Shown in pieces: positions 36,925 to 48,886 of a DNA stretch of 64,000 bases. The stretch comes from Canna indica. Lineage: Eukaryota > Streptophyta > Magnoliopsida > Zingiberales > Cannaceae. The DNA lies in NCBI GenBank assembly GCA_034359265.1, contig CP136895.1:6636501-6700500 (forward strand), read 5' to 3'. A model generated the notes under the pieces. That model had not been told where the DNA came from and did no database searches. It saw only the letters and a program-made list of their open reading frames with translations. Position 1 is the stretch's first letter. Each line of letters starts with the position of its first letter. Made by a program: the position numbers and the translations under genes.

Positions 36925-38627
36925 CTAATCAGCCGTCGCCGCAGTCGCCGCAGCCGCCGCAACCCCTCGACCTACTTCCTATCTAAGACCTATCCGTCCC
37001 TCCTCTCACAGTCCTTCCTCCGCCGCCACGGCCATCGCCGCGAAGGCGGGTTGGGGAGGGGAAGAGCCGACGGGGCAGTCAAAGGCACGCATCTCGGGCT
37101 TTGGGGATAGCAAAGAAAAGAATCGAGAGAGGAGAAAACGTTGGGCGTGTCATTTTTTTTTCTGTGTGATTGTATTGTAGTGGTGTCTTCTTCCTCGCCA
37201 CTCCAGGGATCCGCTCGATGGGACAAGGGACCCTGAGACCGTCCATCGGACGCCAAGATTCGCGCTCTCGATATCTGTGGCTCCCGCACCGGAGGAGATG
37301 GTGCGGAGCCGAGCAGAGTAAGTTCGGATCGCGGTGTTGGTGTTGGTGTTGGTGTGGGGTACGCACGTGAATCGATTTTTTTAGTAAGCTGGAGGATGTG
37401 TGTTTCTTTTTACAGATAAGTAGAGGAGATTCGACGGATGCGGCAATTTTTACATACCAAGATTTCATCTGTTTACAATACTTCTATTGGCCAACGTATG
37501 TGGTCCCCACTACAGTCACTCGTGCAACCAATGAAAATGGATAATGTTGTGTTTGGTGTCTTTGTTAATCGAGGAGATGTACACTTCATTTTTTTGAAAA
37601 GCTAGTCGGCCCCACCTTTCTTGACGAACTCGAAGAGGGTATTTCGTTGGATAGTATAAATGAAAAATAAAATATTATTTTTTAGGATATATTTATTTTC
37701 TTTTTTGATTGAAATATTGACAAGAAATAAGTGGATCCTTATATTAATTTTTCAATCTTATTCTTTAATATTTTATAATATTATAAAATTAAATTATTAA
37801 ATTAATTTTAATAATTGCATATCTTAAATATATAATAATAATTATTATTAAATATTATTTTAATTATATATATTTATTTTATTTAATAATTTTATTATTT
37901 TTAAAATTTATAATTACATTAATGCATATTTTTACTATGTTGTTATTAAGTAGAATAATTATAATGCAATTTATTATATTTTAGAAAAAATATTTTAATT
38001 ATTTTCCTCAAAATTCATTGTCTATTTCTTATGTTAGGCAAGAAAAATAATCATATTTCTTATCTATTCATAATGTCAACCAAACAAAATAATATTATTA
38101 TTTATCTATTATATTTCTTATTTATTCATATTCTTTGTCTATTCTTATTTTATTATGATTCTGTTCAATTCAACCAAACAAACCTCGACGGCGAGTCACT
38201 TTCCACATTCAAGGGGCTCTAAAAAAAAAATTGATATGAGGCAAAATTTATGTGATGTTGTCATCGGAAAAAATGCATTAAAAAATTATTTACCAAACAA
38301 TACATGATAACTACGCTAAATTTATTATATAAATGAGTAAGTTAGATTTATTATTAGGTGACCAAGTATAGTAAATATATGATCACGTAGTCAATCCATT
38401 TAGAGCTAGTGGTTAACATATAAGCTTGTTGCTTATATTTCTTAGGTTTAATTTTCTTGTATACATTATTTCTGTTTCTTATAATGATTGAATATAAGTC
38501 AATTATATATATATATATATATCTATGTTATATATATATTTCTTAAGTCAATAATTTATATATGTTTTATTCATATAAATTTATTTTGATATGTGTGACT
38601 ATCATGGGCCATGGGAAAAAAATAAGA
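36925..38627. other. Intergenic, upstream of the RING gene
   Basis: 36925-37110 is GC- and CT-rich and fits the promoter/5' UTR of the RING gene. A (TGGTGT)-type short repeat lies at 37336-37357. 37650-38160 is very AT-rich, with a (TA)n tract at about 38504-38521. No gene recognised. Confidence 0.4.
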
Positions 38628-38635
38628 CATGCATG

Positions 38636-39063
38636 TAGAGGTGGCAATGGGTCGTGCTTGGCACGACCCGACTGCTCAAAGGGACGGGCCCAGCCCAGGC
38701 CTAAGCCCGCCCCTTCGGGCTCGAGCTAGGCTTGGACCCGAATTGGCCTGGAATATTAAAAACATGCATTATTAAGGTCAACGGTAAGACTCAAATCGCC
38801 AATCTTCAATCTTTTCTCTATTGAACTAACCAACACACCAAGAGCTATTATCTACTTCTTTATAATTTTACTAACTAAATATTATATTTCTCAAGCCTAG
38901 CACAGAAAACGTGGTGCCAGGCCTAGCTTGCGGGAGCAGGGCTAGGCCTAGTCGAGCCTGGGCGGGCCTATGCTGGGCTCGGCCCACGTGCCCAAGGGGG
39001 CGAGCCTAGCCCGCCCCTTGGGCACAGTCGGGTTGTTCCCGGCTCGGCCCATTGCCACCTCTA
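38636..39063. mobile_element. hAT MITE (GCCTAGCC/GCCCGCCC words), 428 bp
   Basis: Termini are TAGAGGTGGCAATGGG and CCCATTGCCACCTCTA, exact reverse complements over 16 bases. The perfect 8-bp duplication is CATGCATG (38628-38635 and 39064-39071). Subterminal DNA is rich in GGGCTAGG- and GGGCGGGC-like words. No coding. Confidence 0.93.
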
Positions 39064-39217
39064 CATGCATGATATATGAGTTTTAAAAATAATACCCCCT
39101 CTGAGTTTCTATTTGCTCTACCCCATGAATAAAACTTCATTCCATTCACACCAAACTCTTTGTCTCCTCCAACTTAGGCACATTCTCGATTTCTTCGGTT
39201 CTCCTCATCCCTAATCT

Positions 39218-39864
39218 ATGGACTACCAACTGCAGCATCTTCTCCGTCGACCGCCAACTCTAGGCTGGAGCCGTCTCCACCGATCATCTCTTCTCCCCTT
39301 CTTGGCTTCTATGCGCAGCACTGGCCAAATTGTCGAAGCTGCCTTTGCTCACCAGCATGGCAAGCTGGCAACACTAAATGGATATCCAAAGAGTAGGGGT
39401 GGCAATTCGGGCCGGCCTGGGCCCGGCCCGATAAAAATTCGGGCCTGGAATCTTCGGTCCGGCCCAGCACGAAAAATTAACGGGCCGACACGGTACGGCC
39501 CGTTAGCCCGATAACACAAAGATGAAAATGGAGTTATCGGCCCAAATAGTTTATCAGGCTAAAATTATGCTATCGGACCGAAATCGTGCCAATATAATCG
39601 GGTTATCGGGCCGATTCGAGCCCGATAGCCCGATATTTTTGATAATGCCCAAATCCTTATCGGGCTATCGGACCGGGCCGGGCCTACATCGCCTAGCCCG
39701 GCCCGAGCACAGTAAGAACCGGCCCGAACCCGATATTTTTTCGAGCTATCGGGCCGGGCCATATTTTGCCAGTTCTACCAAAGAGCATGCAAGCAACGAG
39801 ATATTCTCCTTATCCAAGTGAGGAAGTGTTCTCTCCTACGGGTACTCCGATGAGTTTCTTCTAA
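39218..39864 (+). pseudogene. Unrecognised short open frame interrupted by a hAT element
   Basis: An ATG at 39218 opens a frame (MDYQLQHLLRRPPTLGW start, later VEAAFAHQHGKLATLNGY). It is broken by the hAT at 39394-39777. Without the element and one duplication copy the frame continues to a stop at 39864 (84 codons, ending FSPTGTPMSFF). The upstream CT-rich leader and the Arg/Ser-rich start would suit a small exon or organelle presequence. I recognise no family, and chance cannot be excluded for so short a frame. Confidence 0.3.
39394..39777. mobile_element. hAT MITE (CGGGCC word family), 384 bp
   Basis: Termini are TAGGGGTGGCAA and TTGCCAGTTCTA, with perfect 8-bp duplication CCAAAGAG (39386-39393 and 39778-39785). 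GGCCCGGCCC-type words and TATCGGGC lie in both orientations. No coding. Confidence 0.92.
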
Positions 39865-40024
39865 TTCATGTTTCTCTCATCTCCTTTTTCTTCTCCTTCC
39901 CCTCAGTTTCTTCTTCTCTGAACAGATCTTGTTCGGTTCTCTTCCTATGTGAATAGATCTACATATTTTTTAATTTTTCATTCTTAAATTTACTTAAAGG
40001 TTGGTTTGGTTACTAATATTTGGT

Positions 40025-41640
40025 TCTTAATTTTTTGCAAGGTTGGCAAGATGTAAAATTTCAAATCTATAGTTTTTGTGGATTAATATTAGCTGGGAAA
40101 ACATAATATTTTTTACAATTAGATTTCTGTTGAACCAGCAGTCCAGCACTCTTTTATATTCTGACTGATTAGCATCATTATTTAGCCAGAGTAAACTAGT
40201 CCTTTTGACATCCGGTTGTTGCTGTAGCACTCTTTAATTTTACCAAGATTGTTGGCTGATGCAAAAAGTAAGCACTCTTTAATAGCCAAAGCTTCAAGGA
40301 ATAGTGCATTTTCACCATTTTTTTAAGTGCTAAAAGCCGTCAGGCGGCCAAGATTGTTGACAGATGCAAAAAGTAAGCTCTCTTTAATAGCCAAAGCTTC
40401 AAGGAATAGTGCATTTTCACCATTTTTTATAAGTGTTAACAGCCATTAGTCAATTTCCACTGTTTTCTTGAACGATGAAACCAATCCCACCTTCATCATT
40501 CAAAAGAAAAGCTTCACAGTTATTCTTAAGAAGGCCGAGTGATAGGGGGATCTATTTAACACGTGTAAATACCACTTGAACTTCCCTAAACATGGGTTGT
40601 TTGAAGTAACCGTAAGTGAAGGAGATAATTTTCCTTACCATGCATTGGTAGTAGGTTGTCAAGCCTCATGTAGCCGTTTATTCCTAGCGTGCCACATGAA
40701 TCAGTACGTGTTTAGGATAAGGGCATGAAAGCGGCTCGGATTGGTAGAAGTCAAAGACCCTAACCATACACCCGACTCCTAATTTAGTCGATGTGAGAAA
40801 TCAAACTCAGAGCTAGTGCCTAGGCTAGACCAAACCAGGTTTGCAAAGGGACATTTGAAGAATAGGTGATCTAAGGATTCAACGGATTGGGAACAAACAA
40901 CACAACTATCACTTATCGAAATACCTATACGGAGAAAGTAAACTCTAGTAGGGATCCTAAGATGCATAAGTTTCCAACCAAACATTTTAGCCTTATGAGC
41001 ATAACACATAGTCCACAAAGCTTTCCACATAGGGTCATGTAATGGGCTGGCCGGTTCATGGATTTTTAGGAATCGTACAACTAATTTGGCGGTAACTCCA
41101 CCCCCGAGATCCTTCTTCCAAATGTACTTATCCTCCTTGGCGTTCAAGGGTAGGGGCAACCGATTAATGGATTCCACCAACAAAGGCCCAAAAACATTAT
41201 AGCATAAATTCGAGTTCCGACATTAATTCTCAATTAAACAGTTCACGGAATCCGAAAAATCAAAAGCATTAACATCAAAGTAAGTTGGCTTCATGCGTAG
41301 CGGAATATCAAACAACCAATTATCCAGCCATAGAGAGGCAAAATTGCCCGAGTTTATAAGTTTGAAAAAAACAAGCTAGGAACAATGGACCGAATGCATC
41401 AAGAAATAGTTTTTTCAGTTAAAAAAGCATAGCGAGGGTCCTTGTACTTAGTAGCGACAAATTTAAACCACGAGGATGGAGCACTGCACAAGTAATCATA
41501 ACATCTTTTAACTTGAAGGGCCAAGCATTTAGTATTAAGATCATGGATCCCAAGCCCGCCCAAGAGTTTTGGTTGAGTGACCACTTCCCAACTGAAGGGT
41601 CAGGCACAGAGTTTTGGTCGATTGATTTAAACTTTAACCA
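40025..41640 (-). pseudogene. LINE (L1-type) ORF2 3' fragment
   Basis: On the minus strand the first block (41607-41399) is the end of the reverse transcriptase (GGLGIHDLNTKCLALQVKR). Then 41183-40779 is the zinc-binding RVT domain (MWKALWTMCYAHKAKMFGWK, PTRVYFLRIGI, SCVVCSQSVESLDHLFFKCP with its Cys/His ligands). After about 40440 an RNase H block with LEALAIKECLLFASANNLG follows. A 108-base segment carrying that motif is present twice (about 40242-40349 and 40350-40450). Several frame breaks; 5' truncated. No target duplication located. Confidence 0.75.
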
Positions 41641-42870
41641 AAGCTAATTTACACCATTTAACTCAATTGTTGATTCGCTTGCTTCACTAGATATGATTGG
41701 ATAAAATAACAAATTAGAGAAAAAAAATTAGATACGATTTTTTTAATCTAATGTACATCAAATATAACAACAATTTTATATTCTTCTAATTCTAATTTCT
41801 TCTATTATATGCACCAAACCAATAAGGTATTAAAATTCATCATTATCCTATCCTTGATTATTTCTCAAAGTAAACATGCCCATGATTTAAAAAACAAAAG
41901 TATGCATGCAGCCTGAGACAGTATCCGCACACCTAAACTACTATCGAATTGTTGGCGACAATAAAGCACTAGATTGTCTTTACAAAGCATGTTTCCCATA
42001 CAGAGATTTTCAATTTGACAGGGTCTTAGAAGAAGCTTGGTAGACTTGAAAAGTTAGCCGATGAAAAGAAATGAGTTGCACCCGACGGATTTTTGGTAAT
42101 ATTTACAATGTTTTTTAGAGAACCAGAGAAAATTCATGGATGATAGCTGTAAACTTGCATTGGCATAATGGTATTCCAGCAAGAATCATAAACATTATCC
42201 GAAAATGAAATGCCTTAGTGGGAGATCATAAACTGTCGCACACATGCCTCCTTTTCCCAATTCAAATGGGTGCAATTGACTATTAGAAAGTGACCACCTT
42301 TTATGAAATTTATTTATGTCTTATTGCCTTAAAATGCTATATATGCACGAAAAGTTGGGATCATGACTGATCTGCAATTCTATATGCATCTAATGTTTGT
42401 GGTCCACATGTTATATTCCTATGGGCCATTATTTCAAGTAGGAAACATACTAATATCATAGTTTACAGATCAACATCTTCCTCTCCATTCATGCTCAAAG
42501 ACCTCTCCATCAAAACTACCTAGCGGCTAGGCTAGGCATTTCAACAGATACTTGGTGTGCTCTAATGTACTCTCCCTAACTAAGTTGCATAAACCAAGAA
42601 ATGCCAGGCATTTCCACAAGCAACATTATCACATGTACATTACATGATTCATTCGCACACTTCTTTAACCCTTCTTCTCTACAGATTAATAGAAAGAAGA
42701 GGTCGATAGAAAATAATCGCATCAAGATTGCAACACATTAGCAAGCAGAGGTAGAGACATGAATTCAAAACTAAACTTAAGAAGCAGATTGAAAGAATGA
42801 TATATCTTGCCTTTTGTTTTGTAGAGAGGCTGCAGTATTCAAAATCTCATCTTTATCAATCCAGAAACAA
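41641..42870. other. Intergenic, 3' flank of EG16
   Basis: No gene or element recognised. The proximal part should contain the EG16 3' UTR. Confidence 0.4.
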
Positions 42871-43515
42871 TCATTTGCCTTCTTCTTCCTCCGCCACAAT
42901 GTTCTCGATGGGCACACGCACGTCCTTGTAGCTGCAGACATAGGGCGCATCGCATCCAACGTACGACCCCGTCCACCTGCCCTTGTCGATGCAGCTCGCG
43001 TCCCACACCGAGGAGTACAGGAACATGGGCTTCTCGGGCCACGGTTGCCCCTCAGCCCTCACCTCCCGGCGCAGCGTCTTTCCGTCCACCAGCCACTCGA
43101 TCTCGGCCGGATTCCACCGGATCAGATACTCGTGGAAGTCCTTGGAGGCGTCGAAGCCGAGGGGGTGGATCGCCTCGCGGCCGCCGGTGCCAGTGGTGTA
43201 GAAGTTGGTCTGGACAGAAGTGAGGTCCTTGCCGAGGAACTCGAAGTCGATCTCGTCCTGGGACTTGTCGCCCTCGAGGGAGGAGAGGTACATGTTGAAG
43301 TTGAGGCCGCTGGTGTTCCCGGCGGGGCAGCGGATGCGGGCGCCGAAGGTGCCGTAGAGGAAGCGGCGGGGGGAGCGCCACCGGGAGCCACCGCGGTGGT
43401 CGAAGGAGACGTGGATCTCGTCGGTGTCCGGCGAGTGGTGGCACATCTCGGGGGTGTAGTCGACGGCGATCTCTTTGAGGGTGGTGGTTCGGTGGATCGA
43501 TGACGTCTCGGTCAT
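42871..43515 (-). CDS. EG16: GH16 endo-beta-glucanase, EG16 type (XTH relative)
   Basis: Single exon, 214 residues. The GH16 active-site motif DEIDFE lies at residues 87-92 (nucleophile Glu88, Asp90, acid/base Glu92) in SQDEIDFEFLGKD. Other conserved blocks are PEMCHHSPD, RFLYGTFGARIRCP, GLNFNMYLSSL, FHEYLIRWNPAEIEWLVDGK and PMFLYSSVWDAS. Unlike true XTHs (about 290 residues) it has no signal peptide and lacks the C-terminal XET extension; it stops shortly after the last jelly-roll strand. That combination matches plant EG16 enzymes, which cut mixed-linkage glucan and xyloglucan and link bacterial licheninases to XTHs. Without a leader it may be cytosolic or unconventionally exported (inference). 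GC-rich codon use. A 1.3-kb hAT element begins 125 bases upstream of the start codon. Confidence 0.88.
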   Translation of the reverse strand: MTETSSIHRTTTLKEIAVDYTPEMCHHSPDTDEIHVSFDHRGGSRWRSPRRFLYGTFGARIRCPAGNTSGLNFNMYLSSLEGDKSQDEIDFEFLGKDLTSVQTNFYTTGTGGREAIHPLGFDASKDFHEYLIRWNPAEIEWLVDGKTLRREVRAEGQPWPEKPMFLYSSVWDASCIDKGRWTGSYVGCDAPYVCSYKDVRVPIENIVAEEEEGK

Positions 43516-43639
43516 TGGATCGCTGAGAATAGTCGGATCGAGCGGTGGATTTTGACCGATCGATCGAGATACCCAGATGATAAGTCCGGTAGACCGGTGG
43601 TGGAGCCTGTCGTTGCCTCCATAAATGCTTTCCTACATT

Positions 43640-44929
43640 TAGGGATGACACGGGGTCGGGTTTGGGACGGCGAAGCCAATCCTATCCCAAACCCATTAAG
43701 AAAATTCAATCATAAACCCGTCCCAAACCCGTTAGTATTTTGAAGGATGATTCCCAAATCCATCCCACTAATTTAACGGGTACCCACTGGGAACCCGCTT
43801 TTCGCCCGTTAACAAATTTTATATATATATATATACAATTTACATATCACAACATAATTATCACAACATTTAAACATAAATCATATAAACAGTAAGCTAA
43901 TTTAAATAATGAAATCAATTATCTGAGCTAGTATCAATGACTATCGAGAGCTAGTAAAGACTATCAATTATCTGAAGAAAAAATGACTTCTTTCATGCAA
44001 AGAATCAATAGGAGCAGACGGTAGGTAACAATTAGAAAATAAGCAAGAAAAATAGCTTCTTTCATGCAAAAATCAACAGTAAATAATTGCAGGCGGCAGG
44101 TAAGAAAAAAGTAAAAAAAAAAAAGGAAAAAAATCTAAGAATCAGATCAAGGGGCGTCCGGCGTCTGCGTCGCAGCGTCAGGAGAAGCAGATCGCGGCGT
44201 CGGGTCCGTCAGGAGAAGCAATCATCGAAGCAGATCACGACATTAGGTTCGTTGGGAGAAGTAGATCGAGGCGGTCGACTGCTGTTGAGAGACGTCGGGA
44301 GAAGCAGTCGTCGGAGTAGATCGCGGCGTCGAGTCTGTCGGGAGAAGTAAATCGAGGCGACCGGTTGCTGTTGAGAGGTGTCGGGAGAAGCAATCATCGA
44401 AGAAGTACATCGATTGGCAGCCGGCTCTGTTGAGAGGCGATTGGCTGTTGTTGAGAGGCGTCGAGATTGAGCGACGGTCACGAGAGAAGCGGTCGTGTGA
44501 TTGAGGAGCGGCGAGAGGGCGATCTAGTGAAAGGAGGGGCAGCGAGGCGGCGAGCGAGCGTGAGGGCAATCGGGTAGATGGCTGAGGTAGTGAGGCATTG
44601 GGTGACTGGGTGAATCGGGTGAATTAAAATAATGTATTATTAATTTATTTATATTATATAATGGGTTAGGAATTAGGGTATAAGTAAAAAGACATAATTA
44701 TCCCTATATAAGTATATATTAGATAATATGAAATGTATTTAAGTAATTTTACCCTTAACGGGTTTGGGACGGGTTTTAGACTAAAATCCTGGACCCGTCC
44801 CAAACCCTACAGGATTTTTACCTCAAAATCCTATATCCGTCCCACGACCCAACGGGCAAAACCCGCTAATGATCTATCAGGGTTTGGGATGGGTAAATAC
44901 CCATTTATACAAACCCATTGCCATCCCTA
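43640..44929. mobile_element. hAT element, non-autonomous, 1290 bp
   Basis: Termini are TAGGGATGACACGGGGT and (right) TTGCCATCCCTA. The 8-bp duplication is CCTACATT versus TCTACATT (43632-43639 and 44930-44937, one mismatch). Words of the type GGGTTTGGGACGGG are inverted at both ends. The interior 44150-44540 is a GC/purine-rich run of imperfect repeats containing GTCGGGAGAAGCAGATCG-like units. Open frames there are Arg/Ser-rich low complexity and not a known protein. Confidence 0.88.
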
Positions 44930-44937
44930 TCTACATT

Positions 44938-45420
44938 TACACGCGTTCAATTTTGATGCGTCTTCTACGAGTCAGATGAAAAAGTACTGATTGAGCTGTG
45001 TCGGGCCTATCTTGGATGGATCCTTTACAATTATTCCGGCCCAAACATGGGTTAGTCACTCGTTAACCCAAAATCCCCAAACCCAGTCTTCAGCGACTCA
45101 CTTGATACTTCTAAATCTAACGAGTTCTTTTTATCAGTCAACCCTTTGACCTTGCACTTAATTTGGTGGGCTGATCACAAACTGAAGAAAATAATTTGCA
45201 ATGCCATCACTCGTTATTAACCTTAGCACATTAATTTGTTTGGTTTCACTTCCTTCATGCCTGTCTGCTGATAATAGAAGAGATTATATAAGGAAGCTAA
45301 GTCAACGCCGGTCTGCTGATAATAGAAGTCAAGGCCCACGCCGGAGGAGCTGAGCACGTTATATTAAAGATAACCTTCTTTAATGTTTGACTTCTCTTGG
45401 GAAATATCTTCTCCCCGTTA
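44938..45420. other. Short intergenic stretch
   Basis: No feature recognised. About 20 bases with GCCGGTCTGCTGATAATAGA are partly repeated at 45260-45330. Confidence 0.4.
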
Positions 45421-45433
45421 GCCCAGGACAATT

Positions 45434-46708
45434 TTTCTTCTTTTTTAAATAAAGTGAGACGCACTTGCATTATTTCATTCGAAATAAATATTTACACAAA
45501 AGTATCTCCGGGAAGGAGAACACATGAAGCAATAAAATAACAAAATGAGAAATACACAAGGGAAGTGCGAAAATGATGTATATACGTAATTACTATTCCT
45601 CATGATCCAAAGTCCCTTACCCTTCTCCCTTCAAACGGTTCCAAAAAAACACCCCAAGCTTAATTGCCTCTTCCCACTTTGCACTTCCTTCATTGAAGAT
45701 CAAGTTATTTCTGATTGTCCATAGGCTCCAACATCATATCATAGTGAGCGTGGTCTTGCTCTTGTTCCATGTGCTCACGTCACTGAAGGGAGTCAGGATT
45801 ATAGGGAACGTTTCTCTCCCGATCTGACCCAGGAAATCGTGCCAACCAAGGATGGAGGAAGAGCACTCCGAGAAAAGGTGGACAATGGACTCATCAACTA
45901 GTCCACAAGATGCATTTTGCGTCCTCAAGAATGACACAATGTTTCTGCACTCGGTCCTTAGTGTGAAGTCGTTCCTTGATATATGATCAACCAGAGGGTC
46001 ACCTTCATTTTCATCGGTCCCTTGCACTGCCATATTATCTCTGATCTCCAATCACGAACATTCCGCTCTACCAATCTTTTATACATTGACTGAGTAGAGA
46101 ATATACTTGAAGAGTTCCACCGCCAAATGTGGTTGTCCTCATGTTCCCGCTCTATCGGTCTCCCAATATTCACTCGAAGTCGAACTACCTCCGACTATTG
46201 CACCGGACTCCTCCAGGAGAATTCGCATTGCTCAATGTTTATGTTAATGAATTGCGCGATACATCCATGCTTCTGCTCACACGCAGAGAAGAGATTTAGG
46301 AAGACATCGGTCAAGCGTTGATTTGAGGCCCATCTGTCAAACCAGAAGAGAGTTGTGTCCCCCATGCCTATCGTAGTTTCCATTCCCATACTAAACATTA
46401 ACTTAGCTCTATAGATCTCTTTCCAAACGTGTGACCATGACGTCGTATAGTGATTTGCTTGCCACGGCTTCCTCCTGAAGTATGAGTTTTTTACATTGTG
46501 CGATCATACAACAACAGCTCCCGATGCCATACCCCACCGTCATCTGTTTAGGCGAGCGATGTTGTACATATCCAAGTCAAGAATCTCCATGCCGCCATTG
46601 TGCCTTGGCGCCGTGATATCCTCCTAGCAGACTAGCGGACTAGAGTTGCTGTCAAAAGAATCATGCCATAATTAAGAAATTTCGGCGCCTCCGATCGAGC
46701 TGTCTCAA
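45434..46708 (-). mobile_element. 5'-truncated LINE insertion with target duplication
   Basis: The flanks GCCCAGGACAATT (45421-45433) and GCCCAGAACAATT (46709-46721) form a 13-bp duplication with one mismatch. On the minus strand the copy ends in a short A-rich tail next to 45434. Coding remnants, in order, are MGDTTLFWFDRWASN (46398-46195), a block with IWRWNSSSIFSTQSMYKRLV (46173-45958), and a zinc-binding block with SCGLVDESIVHLFSECSSS (46051-45734). These are the region after the reverse transcriptase in L1-type ORF2. Frame breaks make it inactive. Confidence 0.75.
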
Positions 46709-46721
46709 GCCCAGAACAATT

Positions 46722-48886
46722 CTTCTGTTCTTCTAGAAGTTGACTTTCTACGTACAGCTAAATTTGTAGCTGAGTTTCGAAGCGTTTGTCATGATAATAT
46801 AATTAATCTGCCTAAATGAAGGTTAATTAGCACCCTCACCTATCATTATGGCAGCTGTATAATTTTAATACCCAGATCATTCTCCGCTAAACCAATTGAA
46901 TATTTTGCTCTTTTTAATTGTATAAGTCTAATCAGTATAAGTTCTTCCTTGATTATATTCTTTAAGTTTTCATATATGGCTGATGCTGACAGTTAATATA
47001 CTGAGTAATTTAATTATTTAATTATTAATGTGATTTAAGAAAATTAAAAAATGTGTTCAATATGAGAGGTTTAATGAAAAAATTATATAATTCAAATAGG
47101 AATTATATAAACAAATTTTATATGCCTAAGAAAAAATATATGAATAGATACATTCATGTTGTTTGTGAAAACTAGACTTTAATTAGTCTCACATTAAAAA
47201 ATATGCTAATATTATATTAGCTTATAATTATTAGTGTGTATGCTTAATTACTTGTGTGGACAAAATGAAAGGTCAAGATGTGACATTAGTGCACCGCACA
47301 ACACGTGGGCGTGATTGCGTCGCTAAGTTGCATCGGTGCTTTTAGGCACACTTTGCACTTTGCGCTTACGTATCGCCGCTAGGAGCCTCGCCCGAGCTAC
47401 GAGCTCACTTTTTTGTCGAGTCTGACCCTAGTTCAAACTTGTTTTTTTTTATTGTTGGATTTCAACAGTTACTTGTAACAATTGCACTTAACTCTATACC
47501 AATAGCAGATTAATATCAAAAATATCTTGCACATTACTCATTATCACCAATTACTATTTTTTCATAATAAGCATTATATGAGAATGAATCTGTATTTGAT
47601 CAATATAAAATAATTTTGAATTCTCTCTCGAAATTATCTCTCTCTTCCCTATCTTCATCTTCCTTCTACCTATTGCATCTCTTTCTACAAAGTAATAGAA
47701 ACTTTATGGCATGTTTAGTTAGCGAAATCAAGTCTATTTTCATGATTTTGGTTTCACTGAAATCATAATTGCTTACGAAAACGTGTTTGGTTCAGCGTTT
47801 TCATAAAACTGAATCGAAACCAGAATGAAAACGAAACTAATTTTCTTAATAAAAATGAAATCACCATAATGTTATTTTATGTGGTTTCGAGACTGTCGAT
47901 TTCGTTATCAAAATGCAGTGGCAACTTTGTAATTTAAATATATATTTTATAAAATTAATTAATTTAAAAATAAATAAAACTATATCTAATTTTTAAAAAT
48001 AAAAATAAAAATCATCATTTTCAACTCAAACTATTGCCTTAAATTTATAAATTAATTAAACCAATTTATATCTAACTGACTCAACCTAAATTTTAAATAA
48101 CTCAATTTTCTTAAAGTTAATCTATTTATAACTTAATCAAAATTAATTTTAAACCATTGGACTTTTAAAATTTTTTTTTAATAAATATTAATTATTTTTT
48201 ATATCTAATTGAACAATTTTTTTTTAAATTAGCAATAACTTAATTAATTAAATTATATAAATATTTTATAATCATATTAACAAACATTTAATTTTATAGA
48301 CTAACTAAATATTTAATTACTACTAAAAATGTTCAAAGGAAATTAATATTATTTTCTATAACTAAATAAATATTTACTTATTTCAACTAACTAAAACTGA
48401 TGTTGTTTTCATTAATCAAACGAGTTTTCAGAAAATTAAAAATTAAAAATCAAAACCAAATTTTTGAAATCAAAATTTTTAATTTTATTAAAATCAAATC
48501 AAAAAATAATTTTCTTTGACCAGCAAGATCATCCGTGAACTCTTTTGAATCCACCTTTTCTCTAACACAAACTTTAAACGAGGTCTGCTCATACTGTTCC
48601 TGATCTCAAGTTCTAGACATGCTGTGCTTACATATGAGTTCGTCATCTTCATTGGTTTTTGTAACAAGCGCATGCTAATATGCTAGAGCAATCGTTGGCA
48701 TGCATTGAAATCCTTGGAATACTATATATATAGTAGCAAACGACAAGAGATCGAAACCTTCAAGGCGATCGGGATGAGACGAGGTGATCATTTAATTAAT
48801 TGAATGGTATTAAAGTCAACGACCCTTAATGCAGGACTAGTTTAGTAGCAAGCTTCCTCTCGATTGGAAGCAGCTTGATTACATTA
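46722..48886. other. AT-rich intergenic DNA
   Basis: No gene recognised. 47700-48490 contains repeated AAAATCAAAACC / TTTGGTTTC-like words in both orientations that may be a decayed inverted-repeat element, but no terminus or duplication could be fixed. Confidence 0.35.

Noticed and set aside
37540..38200. Possible inverted-repeat element with GTTTGGT-like ends upstream of the RING gene
   Set aside because: End similarity is only a few bases and no duplication was found.
42814..43503. Plus-strand 229-codon frame over EG16
   Set aside because: Antisense shadow of the GH16 gene; Val/Gly/Ala-rich with no family signature.
42871..43515. Annotation as an ordinary XTH
   Set aside because: The protein lacks the signal peptide and the C-terminal XET extension, and its length fits EG16.
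47700..48490. Possible PIF-like element with GTTTGGTT-type ends
   Set aside because: I could not define matching termini or a target duplication.
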